Shown: piece after piece, positions 34,882-45,951 of the stretch
Layout: every line of letters begins with the position of its first letter
Numbering within the stretch: the first letter of the stretch is position 1
Assembly: GCA_022577435.1 (NCBI GenBank)
Contig: JAKOON010000027.1
Span: 1,975,490-2,039,489, forward strand
Source: Embiotoca jacksoni
Taxonomy: Eukaryota; Chordata; Actinopteri; Embiotocidae
Direction of reading: 5' to 3'
Length of the DNA: 64,000 nt
The notes under the pieces: model-generated
Seen by the model: only the letters and a program-made list of their open reading frames with translations
The model's database searches: none
What the model was told of the DNA's origin: nothing
Position numbers and translations under genes: made by a program

Positions 34882-36900
34882 GAGGTTCGTCACCGTCAGA
34901 CGTCTCCAAACTCTTCCAGGTATTAATACAAGTAAATATAAAGCTGCTTTAAGTTGGTCTGATCCGTTTTTTCTGTCTTCTTGGAGGACCGGATTAGCTC
35001 GTGTTGCTGCTCGGAGCCAGACGTCGTGACGCTCGCGCTCGACGTCGGAGGATGTTTCATTCAGCCGCGACTTTATGGAGATAAATGAGCTGCCTGCTTC
35101 AAGGGCTGTAGAGGGCAAAGAATGAGACACCTTTCTGCTCATATCGACACGTCTACACGGCCAAAAGTAAACGGACAGTCTCGTCCACGCTCTTTGGTCT
35201 GTGGCTGTTTTTCGTCGGGCCGATCAGAGCTTCCATGACTCTGATTTATTGATTAATCTGTCACGTATTCGTCTTTCGTCTGTACGATGTCACGTGATGT
35301 CAGCGAAAGACAAATATTACTACCATTTCAGTCAAACATCTTGGGACTGTTTTAGGTTTCAAGCTGTTAATTGGATGTTTTTTTTTGTTTGACTCTTATT
35401 TGATCTGAACATCTTCAACAGTTCAGAGGCAGGAAACCTTTCAGAGGAACTTTTGACAGTTTTTTTTTTGTTGACTTTTGGTTCGGTTCAATCAATCATC
35501 ATAAAAGCGGACAGTAATCGTTCTGTTGAAGCAGTTTATTGATTGGCTTCCAACTTCTGAACCTTCTGCATAAAGCCATACATATAGACATGGTTTTCCC
35601 ACTTTATTCTTTATATGGGGGCTCCGATGATGCGGCCTGTTGGCGGTCCAATCCCCCGTCCTAATGCCAACCGCATGCGGATTGATACTTATTATGAGGG
35701 TTAGGGTGTTTTCGTATTTTAAAATAAGTTGTGAAAAGCCTTTTACGTTTTTTGGAGGACTTTGAGCGGCCAGGTGTTCCAGCGTGTTGCGTGATATCCG
35801 TCTCGCACCTGTCAGGTGTGGAGGTGGTGAACAAAAACTTGGGTGTGGGTCTGTCGTTAAAAAGCAGATTTTGTTCAGAAACCCAACACTGTAAAAAATA
35901 AATCAGTGGAGTAGATATGTATGTTTATATCGGGACAAAACGAGAGTGCTCGTGTTCGTCTTAAATATTTCAGGAGAGCTTTTACCTTCTTCTTCTTCTT
36001 CTTCTTCTTCTTCTTTTTCTTTTTCTGCTTCTTTTTCAGCGTGTTCAGATCTTAAAATGATATTTGGATCTCCCTGTTTTTTTTTGTTTTTTTTTGCATC
36101 GATTGTCTGTCGTATCACGTCATCAGATACACGTCAGCGTCGTAAACTCACTGTAGTTCATATGCTCCACTGAATTATTTAAAAAAAACCTGGCACGAAA
36201 CACGGTCGTCGCTGTACGTTCCAAATATAGACGGTGCACAACACGAGGCTTTATTAAGATGTTATATTGTGCTGCGACATACAAGATTAATCTAATGAGA
36301 GCTGAGTGGTAAAATGTACTTCAGAGCAACTTTTCTCTTCTTTACATCTCCGCTTCACTACATTTCAGAGGGAAATGATTTCATAGCTTCTTCCTGTTCA
36401 TTTTAGTGATGAATATTTCATGTAATAAAACGTAATCAGGTTAAATTATGAACCATTATGGCGGATATAACCGACCCGAGCATTTCAAACTGGCTCCAAA
36501 TTCACAAGCTACAACATTAATTTGCTTCTTACAGTAATTTGAATACTTCCTCGTGAATGCTATAACTTCATCGCAGTGAATAAATCACGTATGAAATTCC
36601 TGAAAATCACATGTTTACGTGTGAATGTATCTTGTGAAACGGTGTTAAATATGTGATAAATCCGCCCTTTTTCTTCGTAAAGATTAAATTAGTGTTCAGC
36701 TGGACTTTAGTTTTCTTTTTTTTTTTAAACGTGCTGGAGACGTCGACCCCCCCGCTGATCGGACCACATGCCCCGTTTTTCATCCACTCACATCTGCTGC
36801 TTTTATTTTGAACTGTATCCCACATGGAGATGGAGGAGGAGGGGTGTGGGTGGGGGCGTGGGGGGTAGGGGGGGTGTCCAGATTGCACTGCCCCTCCCGC
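34044..36900. other. no gene recognised
   Basis: It contains (GAT)n at 34847-34880, a TTC-rich run at 35990-36027 and AT-rich DNA. Two minus-strand open frames around 34430-35140 lack any family resemblance and cross repeats. Confidence 0.45.
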
Positions 36901-36989
36901 CCCCCCTCACCTTCCTTCGTCTTTCTCCTGGCAGCACCTCCCATGCCCACACCCACCACTCCACACTGACTCAGCATGTATGTGAAAGG

Positions 36990-37267
36990 CAGAGGGGAAA
37001 GGGGGCGGGGCTAGGTGATCTGAGTGCGCTAATTGGCTGAGTTGCAAGCACTGCTGCCGGGGAGGGAGGGAGGGAGGGAGGTAAGGAGGGAGGGTGGTTG
37101 CGCCGGTCGGACAGGTCTGCACCGACTGCTCTGCCGGAGAGGAGGAAGGAAGGAAGGAAGAAGATGAAGATAAGAGGGAAGGGAGACGGGACGAGAGAGA
37201 GAGAGGATGAGAGCAGATAAACCGTGTGGGAGGTGTGAATCCTGCATGGATGAGGCGGCTGTGAGAG
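36990..37267 (+). promoter_or_regulatory. psd: candidate psd promoter and first exon
   Basis: A GC box (gggggcggggc, 37000-37010) is followed by an inverted CCAAT box (attggct, 37031-37037). A purine-rich leader then ends at a consensus donor (gtgagt) at 37268. An ATG at 37246 opens seven codons plus one base (MDEAAVR), phase-compatible with an acceptor at 43253. Core promoter, leader and donor lie in the right order for a plus-strand gene. Confidence 0.45.
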
Positions 37268-37438
37268 GTGAGTGTGAGATTAAGGTGGGAGGAAGAGGAG
37301 GAGGAGGAGGAGAGATTTGTGTGTGTGTGTCTGTAGTACAAATGTAGCTGTGAGTGTCTCTGGTTTCTGCTGACAGCGCGGGTTGATCAAGATAAACAAG
37401 CAGCGAGGCGGCTGACGGTGTCGTGCTGCTGGATCCAG

Positions 37439-37509
<71 letters not shown>
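37439..37509 (+). repeat. (GT)n microsatellite
   Basis: About 35 units. Confidence 0.97.
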
Positions 37510-37510
<1 letters not shown>

Positions 37511-37593
37511 TGTCGTCGTAAACAGATGACTAATGCACAGAGGGGAAAAAACAGAAAAGTGGGGCTCTGCGCTGGACTGTGTGCGTTTTTGTA

Positions 37594-37596
<3 letters not shown>

Positions 37597-37658
<62 letters not shown>
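37597..37658 (+). repeat. (GT)n microsatellite
   Basis: About 30 units, 90 bp after the previous array. Confidence 0.97.
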
Positions 37659-37666
<8 letters not shown>

Positions 37667-38845
37667 CAGAGTGTGAAGCCATGAATGAGATTTCATGTGT
37701 GAGAAGACGGACTGAATATTCATGTCCCACCGGGTCGGTGTGAACATGTCAACGCATGCACCGACACGCGTGTGGAAGACGTGTTCCTCCCCGGTGTCAC
37801 TCATACCGTCAGGGAGCTGCTGCAGGCTGGAGAATCAGCTGACCGCTCACGTTGTTACGATTTCATTTTTATAGATTCTCGTACACGTTTTGGTTTTTTT
37901 TTTGCTGCGTTTTTTCCTCAAATTTGCACGAGTCGTCATATTGGTGAAGATGTTGTTTTTCTGTGTGCTGGCGGGCTTCGTTGGCGCGTTACGCTCCCGG
38001 GGCCTCCTAACAGTCATCTCGGAGATTTTAATAGATTAATGCAAAGTTGTTCATATTTACCACAGATGAATGGACAATAGAATTATCGAGAGACATCACG
38101 TTTCGGATGTTAGTTTGTAGAGTTGCAATGATTCGCGGGTTATTCAGTTCGTATCGATAACTTAAAATAATAGTTTTTCTTTTGCAGCCCTGCTCTGCTG
38201 AGCATTAATTGACTTTACAAATGATGCAGAATATTATTATGGAAGCTGCACAAATGAATGTGTTTTCATAGTAAGAATGGATTACACTAGTTTAAGTGAT
38301 GCAAAAGGGTCTTTCAGCTCATAATTGTTTTTAATAGCCTGCAATTTATTCAGCCTCTCGCTCTCATTAGTCTTATTTCCAGCACCTGCAGACAATGTTG
38401 TTGTTTTTTTCTTTGTGGAAAACGAGCTGTGTTCAGTTGATCCAGGAAGGTGTTTGAAATGTCTTTGGTGTAATATGTATGTAAGATGTTACTTCTTTGG
38501 AGGTAAAAAGCAGTTAGTTTGGTGTTTCTCCTGCAGGGTCCAGTGGAGGTGACCTCTCAGTGAGCTGGGAACTTCTCTCAATCTGTGGAGCTATAATATT
38601 CTACATTATATAACATAGCAACACCGAGAAGGTAAATTCACTTTTAAAATGACGCGCGAACTCTTGTTACACTGTAAAACAAGACGAGAGGAAATGAAAT
38701 CCCGAACGAGGCTTCGAGGTGAAGAGTTGTTTCTTCTCTGTGTCCTCCTCTCTCCTCGTTCAGGGAGTTGGAGGAGTTGAACGGGCTGCAAGGTCACGGC
38801 CGGTGTGCTGCTGATTGAACTTCCACCAATAATCCTCTCTGTCCT

Positions 38846-38847
<2 letters not shown>

Positions 38848-38942
<95 letters not shown>
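38848..38942 (+). repeat. (CA)n microsatellite
   Basis: About 47 uninterrupted units. Confidence 0.97.
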
Positions 38943-38944
<2 letters not shown>

Positions 38945-39670
38945 CTGCTGCCTTTGAGTCAGGAGCCCCTTCGTCGTTTTTTGTTGTCTTTGAAAACCCC
39001 GTCGGCTCCTCGTATCGAACACAAACCAGAAGTCAGAGGACGGCTCCGACACTCGGCTTTTTTTTAAATGTAATTTTAATTTCACTTCGTCCTCTTTCTG
39101 CTTCGTTATGATCCAGTGCGGCAGCAGCGGATGTTTCTCAGGGTCTTGAGCTGTGAATTTTTTCGGGTGTGACACTGAGCCCTCAGACGATTCCTCTGGA
39201 ATTTGCATGAGTCGGCAAAGCCGAGCCAAATCCAGTCCGTGATGTAACCGAAGATCAGACGTGAGAGAAATCAAACGGTGGCTTCGAGCAGCGCCAGTTC
39301 ACCGTCAGGAACCGTGATGCTTCGTGTTCGACTGTGAACGTCCTTAAAAGAAAAAAGAAAATCCCTCGTCACTCATTAAGTTAACATGAGCTTTATTAAT
39401 CCCCCCACCCCACCCCCACCCCCACCCCCATGTGTTACTACTTAAAACTGCGCCGACCTGTCACGTCGTTGAAATCATAGCTGCTGTGTGCGCGGCGCCA
39501 GCAACAAGCAGGCTGGGAGCTAATATTAGCACGAGCCCCCACCTGCACCCCCACCTCCCCCCCACATCACATCCAGGGAGCTAATATTAGAGCTGCACTC
39601 GCTGGCTGGGGTTTAATTACCTGTGTGATTTGACTCATAAAAGCCTCGTCCAGGAACCCAGTGGAGTTCA

Positions 39671-39671
<1 letters not shown>

Positions 39672-39702
<31 letters not shown>
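39672..39702 (+). repeat. (TG)n microsatellite
   Basis: About 15 units. Confidence 0.95.
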
Positions 39703-39704
<2 letters not shown>

Positions 39705-42700
39705 GTGTAGCATTATAACCCCCGAAGGACAACAACAGGATGAGTCATGAATGGAGAGCAGCCGTGGCTTTCTGTTTTTCAAGGTGTGATGAGAGGTGCC
39801 GCTCTGAAACGTTTAAGGTGTTAACGCTGACAACTTCACCAAAACGTGAAAAACTTTGTCGCGGTGACTAAAAGGATCGTTGACGTCGTTGCAGCAAAGT
39901 TCTTATTTGGAGCATCGTGTGTTGTCACGGCGACAACAATCAGAATCAGATTTCATTGGACGAATTCCTTCAAAGTCTTTGTGACGTCATGTCGGTGTGG
40001 ACAGATGTGGACGTGAACCGGAGGGAAACGACTACGAGCTGCTTTTTTTTTTTTTGGGGGGGGGGGGGGGGGGGTGTGATGCTCGTCGTTACGTTCTGTC
40101 GTAATTTACACGATTGTTTGTGTCTCGTGCTCCTTCTCTTTTTTTTTTGAAGTCTTTAAAGGCGGGGGGACAAGACGAGCGTCGTAAATCGTCTCGCAGC
40201 CTATAAAAAGCTGTTCTATTAATGAATGTGAAACTTTGACATCTCCGCTACGGTCTGAACTCTCTGCGTGAGGAGATGTGAGTCGGATACGGTGGCGAGA
40301 CGGAGGTGGACGTTGAAACAGACTCTTTGTATTTTCTGCCAGAGGAAGAGCGCTCTCGGATCGGTCGATGTGTTTCTGTCTTCCTGTAACTCGACCCTCC
40401 CATCGGTCTGGCCGGCTGCCAGCTCTCCTTCCACATACATGACTCCATCATCCCGCCGTCCTTTTACTTTCCATCAACGAATGTCCCGGTCGGATGATTC
40501 TTTAATGGATCACCGGGCTCTCTCCAGAATCGATACCGGTCAACGTTAGTCCCACAGACTTCCTTCCTCCTCTCCTGGTGGTGAAAAATCATATCTGACA
40601 ATCTGCGGTTTTGTGCGAATTAAATGGCTGACAAAAACGAAACAAAAAGCCAACATGTGGCCAGATGTTAGGGAGACAAAGTCAGCTTCCAGCTGGTTAA
40701 ACGTCTGCACTGTTTCCTTCTGCTCAGCAGGTATCATTAACTGACATATCAGAAGAATAGACTTTACTGAAGCTCCGCCCCCCAAAACCTTCATTTGTCC
40801 TCACCGACGCTTAAAGCAGACTCCTGTTTTGTAAATAAAGCCGTGTGTGCTGTGATTAGTTCGGCTGGAAACGTCCCTCCAGGTGACTAATTTCTGTGTG
40901 TACTTTCAGTCCGACTGTAAACAAACATTTTAAATATGATTCATTAAGCTGCAGGAAGCTCGAGATGTTTTTCTGCGTCTCCTCGTTTTCCCTGAATCTC
41001 TCCAAACTCAGACGCAACACACACATCGATGAGAAATCCACTTTAAAACGGGGTTTTAGAGCCGAGGAAGCTCGTCGTCTTCCTCACACCTTGTCTTTTT
41101 TTAGACAATGAGGCCCCGCTGAGCCTCCAACAACCGGACAAAGACCCCCTTTTTTTGGTTGTTTTGTTTTGTGAATGGTGTCGCTGCGGGAACAGTTAGC
41201 TCTGAGGTGTGAAAGTGACAGAAAGACTGGAGTGTGACAAATGGAGAGGCCGTAAAAAAACAAAACAAAAAAAGAACACAGAGAAGCATTTTAATTGCAT
41301 TTTAAATGAATGTTAATGAAGGCCTGATAGACGAAGCGGCAGCAAACAACCACAGAGACGGACGATGAGGTCGTTTTAGGATTTGTGAGGAGGCTGAAAC
41401 TGCCGGTGAGGTTTGACTGCGATGTCTGAAGCGAGGCGGCAGAAACATCAGTTGGGGTTAAAAGGAGGGAAAGATTCGCTCGCTTCAAGTGCCAACGTCC
41501 TCACAAGTTCTCTTTGTTCTGTCAACTTCGATTTTCGCCGCTCACGTTCTCTCCCACTGCTACCATACGGCAACTCCAAGCTGTCGCTGCTGGCAGCAGT
41601 CACTAGCCTTTTTTTTTTTTTACACAAGAGATCTGTTGTCTTGTCTGCTGGCGTGGAAAGCCGTTCGCGCGTTAAGACGAAACAGAACGGTGACAACCGG
41701 GAAGAATTCAGTGGCCGTCGAGAGATTTAGATCGACGAAGAGAGAAAAAAGAGGCTCCGGGATGACGAAGAGGTTTTCTGTGATGATGTGGTTAAATCTT
41801 CCTGGAGCTCATGTTTTGACTTTTCACTGAACTTTGAAACTATCTTTTGCTCTGTTTTTTATTGTTGCATCGTTGTCACGGCGACTCCCGGAATAAAACC
41901 CGATCAGATCAGGCTCATTTAAACCTGTTTATTTTCTCCATTTCTGACCGTTGAGTTGTTTTCATTCAGAAACTCGATGAGCGCCATCACCAGGTCTTAT
42001 CAATACGGAGTCAGGGAATGGGAGAGGAATTATGGGGGGGAAGAGAGAGGGATTTCCTGCTTCCTCTATCTACAGGATGAGCTCATGTTACCTCTGACGC
42101 CACGTAACAACCTCGTATATCCCACGAAAACCGATCCGCACAGGAGATTTAACAGCGAAATAGAAATCCTAAAGGCAGCAGACCGACAGCGTCGAGTCCC
42201 GACATCCCTGAAAGGTTCAATACGTCTACAACCGAGATCTGTGTCGTCACGGAGACTTCTGTCTGCATATTTTTAATAAAAATAAAACGAGTGAAAATAA
42301 TGGAGAAAAAAACAAAATATTGCAAATGAAAGAAAATAATAAAGCAAATAAATCCTGATTTACAGTGAAAAGATGACAAAATACCAGCAGATAGAGATAT
42401 CAGATTTGTGAGGAGTGATGAAGACGCTGCGTCCTTCCTCACATTAACAGCTCAGCAGCAGCTTTGGCCCTGATTCATCCTGATTTTACAAACCTCGATT
42501 TAATGATTGATAACTTCTCACGTAAACAACACAGAACTGTCGTTAATGGCTTAAATCGAAGGAGACGCTTCTTCAGTTATATTTCTAATCATAAATCACT
42601 TGATTTATTCATTTCCATGAAAATCGAGGAACTTGGAACGCATAGTTTTCTGTGGAAATTTGCTCTTGATGTTTTTCGTTTTTGCAGTAAGTCTGCTAAA

Positions 42701-43252
42701 ATCCAAAGATAAAAGTCTTTGCATTGAATTTTTTTCAATCAAACTGATAATTTCATTTCTCTTCAAAGCACAGAAATCCAGTCTACAAATGAATTAGACT
42801 TGATTTTAAGGACTCGTATGTTGGTTTCTGGTCTTTCGCTGACAGGAAGAACATTTTTAATTGCCTCAGTGTGTTCTAGGGAAAAGTGTTTCTACCTGAT
42901 TTGAAGGAGAGGAGAGGAAAGCTGGCCACCATGAAGAGAGACAGGATATCTTTTGAATACGGGGATAACAGGCAGCCTCTCCTGGAAGACGTTCAAGGAG
43001 CCGCATTCTGTTGTTCACATGAAAAGCGACAGAAATAGTTGCGCCAGGAGTGACACAGTTTACCGACCACACGACGCGTGAAGCGGTTTGAACGTTGGCC
43101 GGTGGATGCAGAGATGGTCGGACGCAGACTTCACGCTTTTGTCCGTTTGTGTACGGAGAGGTCACGAATACCCGAATCACCCGAACCGTGTGTGTCCGCA
43201 GTCGTCTGAGGATACTTAAGATAACATCCGCCTCCTTTTCTTTGGTTCACAG

Positions 43253-43317
43253 GTATGAGGGATAAGGAGGCGCTGGAGGCGTCCCACGGGCACGTTTGTC
43301 CTCTGGCCGTTCAGCCC
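43253..43317 (+). CDS. psd: candidate short 5' coding exon of psd
   Basis: A good acceptor (tttggttcacag) precedes 43253 and a consensus donor (gtgagt) follows 43317. The 65-nt segment encodes MRDKEALEASHGHVCPLAVQ plus Pro. Joined to the ATG exon at 37246 it stays open, and it leaves in phase 0, matching an acceptor at 43543-43544 just before EVMSHSG. No protein family match is known to me. If the intron 43318-43544 is not removed, this ATG gives only a short upstream ORF ending at a TGA before 43551. Confidence 0.4.
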
Positions 43318-43550
43318 GTGAGTCTCAGCTGTGCACACAGACGCTCTGGGAGGCAGAAGAAGAACGGTCTAAAAATAAACTGACACCCACCACCAGCAGG
43401 AAAACAAAATCCAAAACCGACAAAAAAACAACAACAAAAACAAAAAAAAGGACAAAGAAGAATCTTCTTGTTTTCGTCTCTTTCGGTCCGACTCGTTCTC
43501 TGCTCCATTTTCTGTTTCCCTCTGCCCTCATTACTCGCCGAGAGGAGGTC

Positions 43551-45695
43551 ATGTCCCACTCTGGAAAAGTCCTTCATCTGTATGTGGAAGTGAGGTCTGC
43601 CCCAGATCAGAATGGAGGGAAAGGAGCGTTTAACGAGAGCGAAGACGGGATCGCCCGGGGGCGTTCGGGTCAGGACAATCCCGCGGAGCTCCTCTCGCAG
43701 CTAGCGAGCCAGACGACGTGCCAGACCGTCAGCAAGGCCGCCCCTTCCTCCTCCTCCTGCTCCTCCGCTCACCACCCGGTCCAGGACTGCACGCACGGCC
43801 AGTCTCCATCCCGAAACACCCTCAGTTTTCAGCTCCAACAAGCCGGCAGCTCGCCCACGGTCGCCAAGCGCTGGAGTTCGCCCATCCACTCCTCGCCGTC
43901 ACCCTCCTCCGGGAAGGTCAGCGTCCCCCCCACTCCTCCCGCCTGCCACAGGCTGAACGAGGGGGCAGTCGGCGACGGGACGCGGTCGGTGGTCACCTTC
44001 AGTTACATCGAGAAGTCCAACGTGAAGACTCTGGACAGTCCGCGGAGCAGAGAGGAACGCTCCACCCCCTCCCACTTCCGAAAACGCCTCAGCGACCCGG
44101 TTTGGTTCGGGAGTCCCGATTCGTCGTGCGGCTCCAGTCCCAAACTGACTTTCCGATCTCCCGGGAGTCACCAGCAGACCTTCTCCCCCGGCCTCCGCCA
44201 GCAGCACCTGGACCCCATCGGCAGGGCGGCCAGCCAGAGGGCCGTGGAGGAGTTCGGCTCCCCGTTACTGAGGATCAAACTGGCCCACGCGCTCGAGCAC
44301 ACCTCGTCGTCGCGCTACGGCCAACAGGCGCGCTGCCAGTCCTGGGCCGGGTCTCCCGTCCAGCGCCAGAACATCAGCGCGCACCCCAAAGACCACCTCG
44401 CGGACCGCAGCCCGGCCGTCTGCGGGCTGCCTCGGAGCCCGGCGTCAGACCAGCTATCCTGCCAGTCCAGGCGGTCGCCTCGCTCCAGGCCCGGCTCCTA
44501 CGTGGAGCTTCAGAGTCCGCTCCACTGGCCCGGAGAGGACCGAGCCGCGACGGCAAGCCCGGCCACCAAAAGACACGTTCACACGTCCTGCAGCAGGAGC
44601 GCTTCACCGCAGGCGGCGATCCTCCAACTCGGCAATAACGGAATCGAGGGCTTGAACCAGCTGAGCGACAGCAAGTCTTCCTCTCCGGCTCGCAGCCCCG
44701 AGGTCGCCCGCAGGCTGGCGGAGGAGGCCACCAAAGTATCCTCCATTTTAACGGAGGCCAGGAGGTCCTCGTTGCACAACGCTTTAGGAGAGATCACGAG
44801 CGGCTCGAACTCTGGAGAATCGGCTCCAAACGCACAACAGTTCAAGCAGACGCTGAAGATGAACATCCCTTTAAACGACCAAAACACGCCAGCGGCCGAC
44901 AACACAGACTCTCACCAGCCCGAACACGCACACGAAACCAACTCCCGCACGAACTGTGAGCCGCGTCGGGACGACCGCGTTCAGAGAACCCAGCATCACG
45001 GCTCCCCCGCGCTTCCCTCCCGCGTCATCCGTCCCTCTCACCCTCCCACCGAGTTCTGCTCCCCCATCAGGGACCCCCGGCTGTTCCTAGCCGAGCTCCG
45101 AGCCCCCGACACCCCCACCCTGCACCGCCGTCAGCCCCCGCAGTACACCGGAGACTCCTGGTCCGCGGACCGGAGAGGAGGCGACCTGAGCTGCTTCGAG
45201 AGAGGCGACTGCACGGAGCTCGCTCGCCGCCTCTTCATCAATCAGAGCGTGGAGGAGGCGCCGGTCAGCTGGACCTCCAGGCAGCAGTGGGGGAACCACG
45301 TGGAGAACAGCCGGAGCCCAGAGCCCGGATCCGAGTCCGACGGCAACCAAACTCAGTCGCGACAGCGCCGCCGGCCGCTCAGCCCGACGGCCCAGCAGAA
45401 ACGGGCCGAGCAGCGGAGGAGGGAGATCCTCCTCCTGGGACCCGTGGCGCTGGACTCGGCCGAGGAGGACGAAGGTTGCGACGAGGAAGGACGAGGCCTG
45501 GAGGTGGAAGGGATGCAACCCGGGAGGGTCGAGGAGCCTCCGGAGGCGGAGCAGAACGGAGCGATGGGAGGGTCGTCCTCCAGGAGCTCCAGCGGGGTGA
45601 CGGGCAGCCTGGGGGACAGAGACTGTGTGTCCCCGGAGTCCAGTCAGTCCAGTCACCAGAGCAACGAGACCGGCGCCGCCACCTCAGGAATACAG
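43551..45695 (+). CDS. psd: psd large first recognised coding exon
   Basis: The exon is 2145 nt, open throughout and CpG-rich. It is Ser/Pro/Arg-rich and probably disordered, with many S-P dipeptides. VVTFSYIEKSNVKTLDSP matches the conserved N-terminal segment of PSD. It ends in phase 0 at ...GIQ. A pyrimidine-rich tract at 43466-43536 suggests the exon may really begin at 43545. Confidence 0.88.
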
Positions 45696-45883
45696 GTGGG
45701 AACCGGCTTGTTTGGAAACAGAAACATACATCATTTTGGAAGATAAAAAATTTATCAAACGTTTGCAATAAGTATGACGCTGTAGTCTGTTAGCCTAGCT
45801 TAGCATAAAGACTTGAAACAGGGTGAAACAGTTTACGTAGCTCTCTCCAGTTAAAAAAAAAAATCACTTTGCTTTTTTGTTTG

Positions 45884-45951
<68 letters not shown>

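Larger units (their letters stand above)
37268..43252 (+). other. candidate psd intron 1
   Basis: No exon is recognised. It contains TG/CA arrays at 37439, 37597, 38848 and 39672, a T13-G19 tract at 40043-40074 and a compact block of possible regulatory sites at 39500-39640. Confidence 0.45.

Noticed and set aside
34427..35142. Two minus-strand frames of 160 and 208 codons next to the gap
   Set aside because: They cross a GAT repeat, overlap each other in different frames, and show no recognisable domain or conserved pattern.
42464..42712. An 82-codon frame in psd intron 1
   Set aside because: AT-rich with no motif; frames of this length are expected by chance in 64 kb.
43718..44638. A 306-codon plus-strand frame overlapping psd
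   Set aside because: It is an out-of-frame shadow of the G+C-rich psd exon. The psd frame has the conserved motifs.
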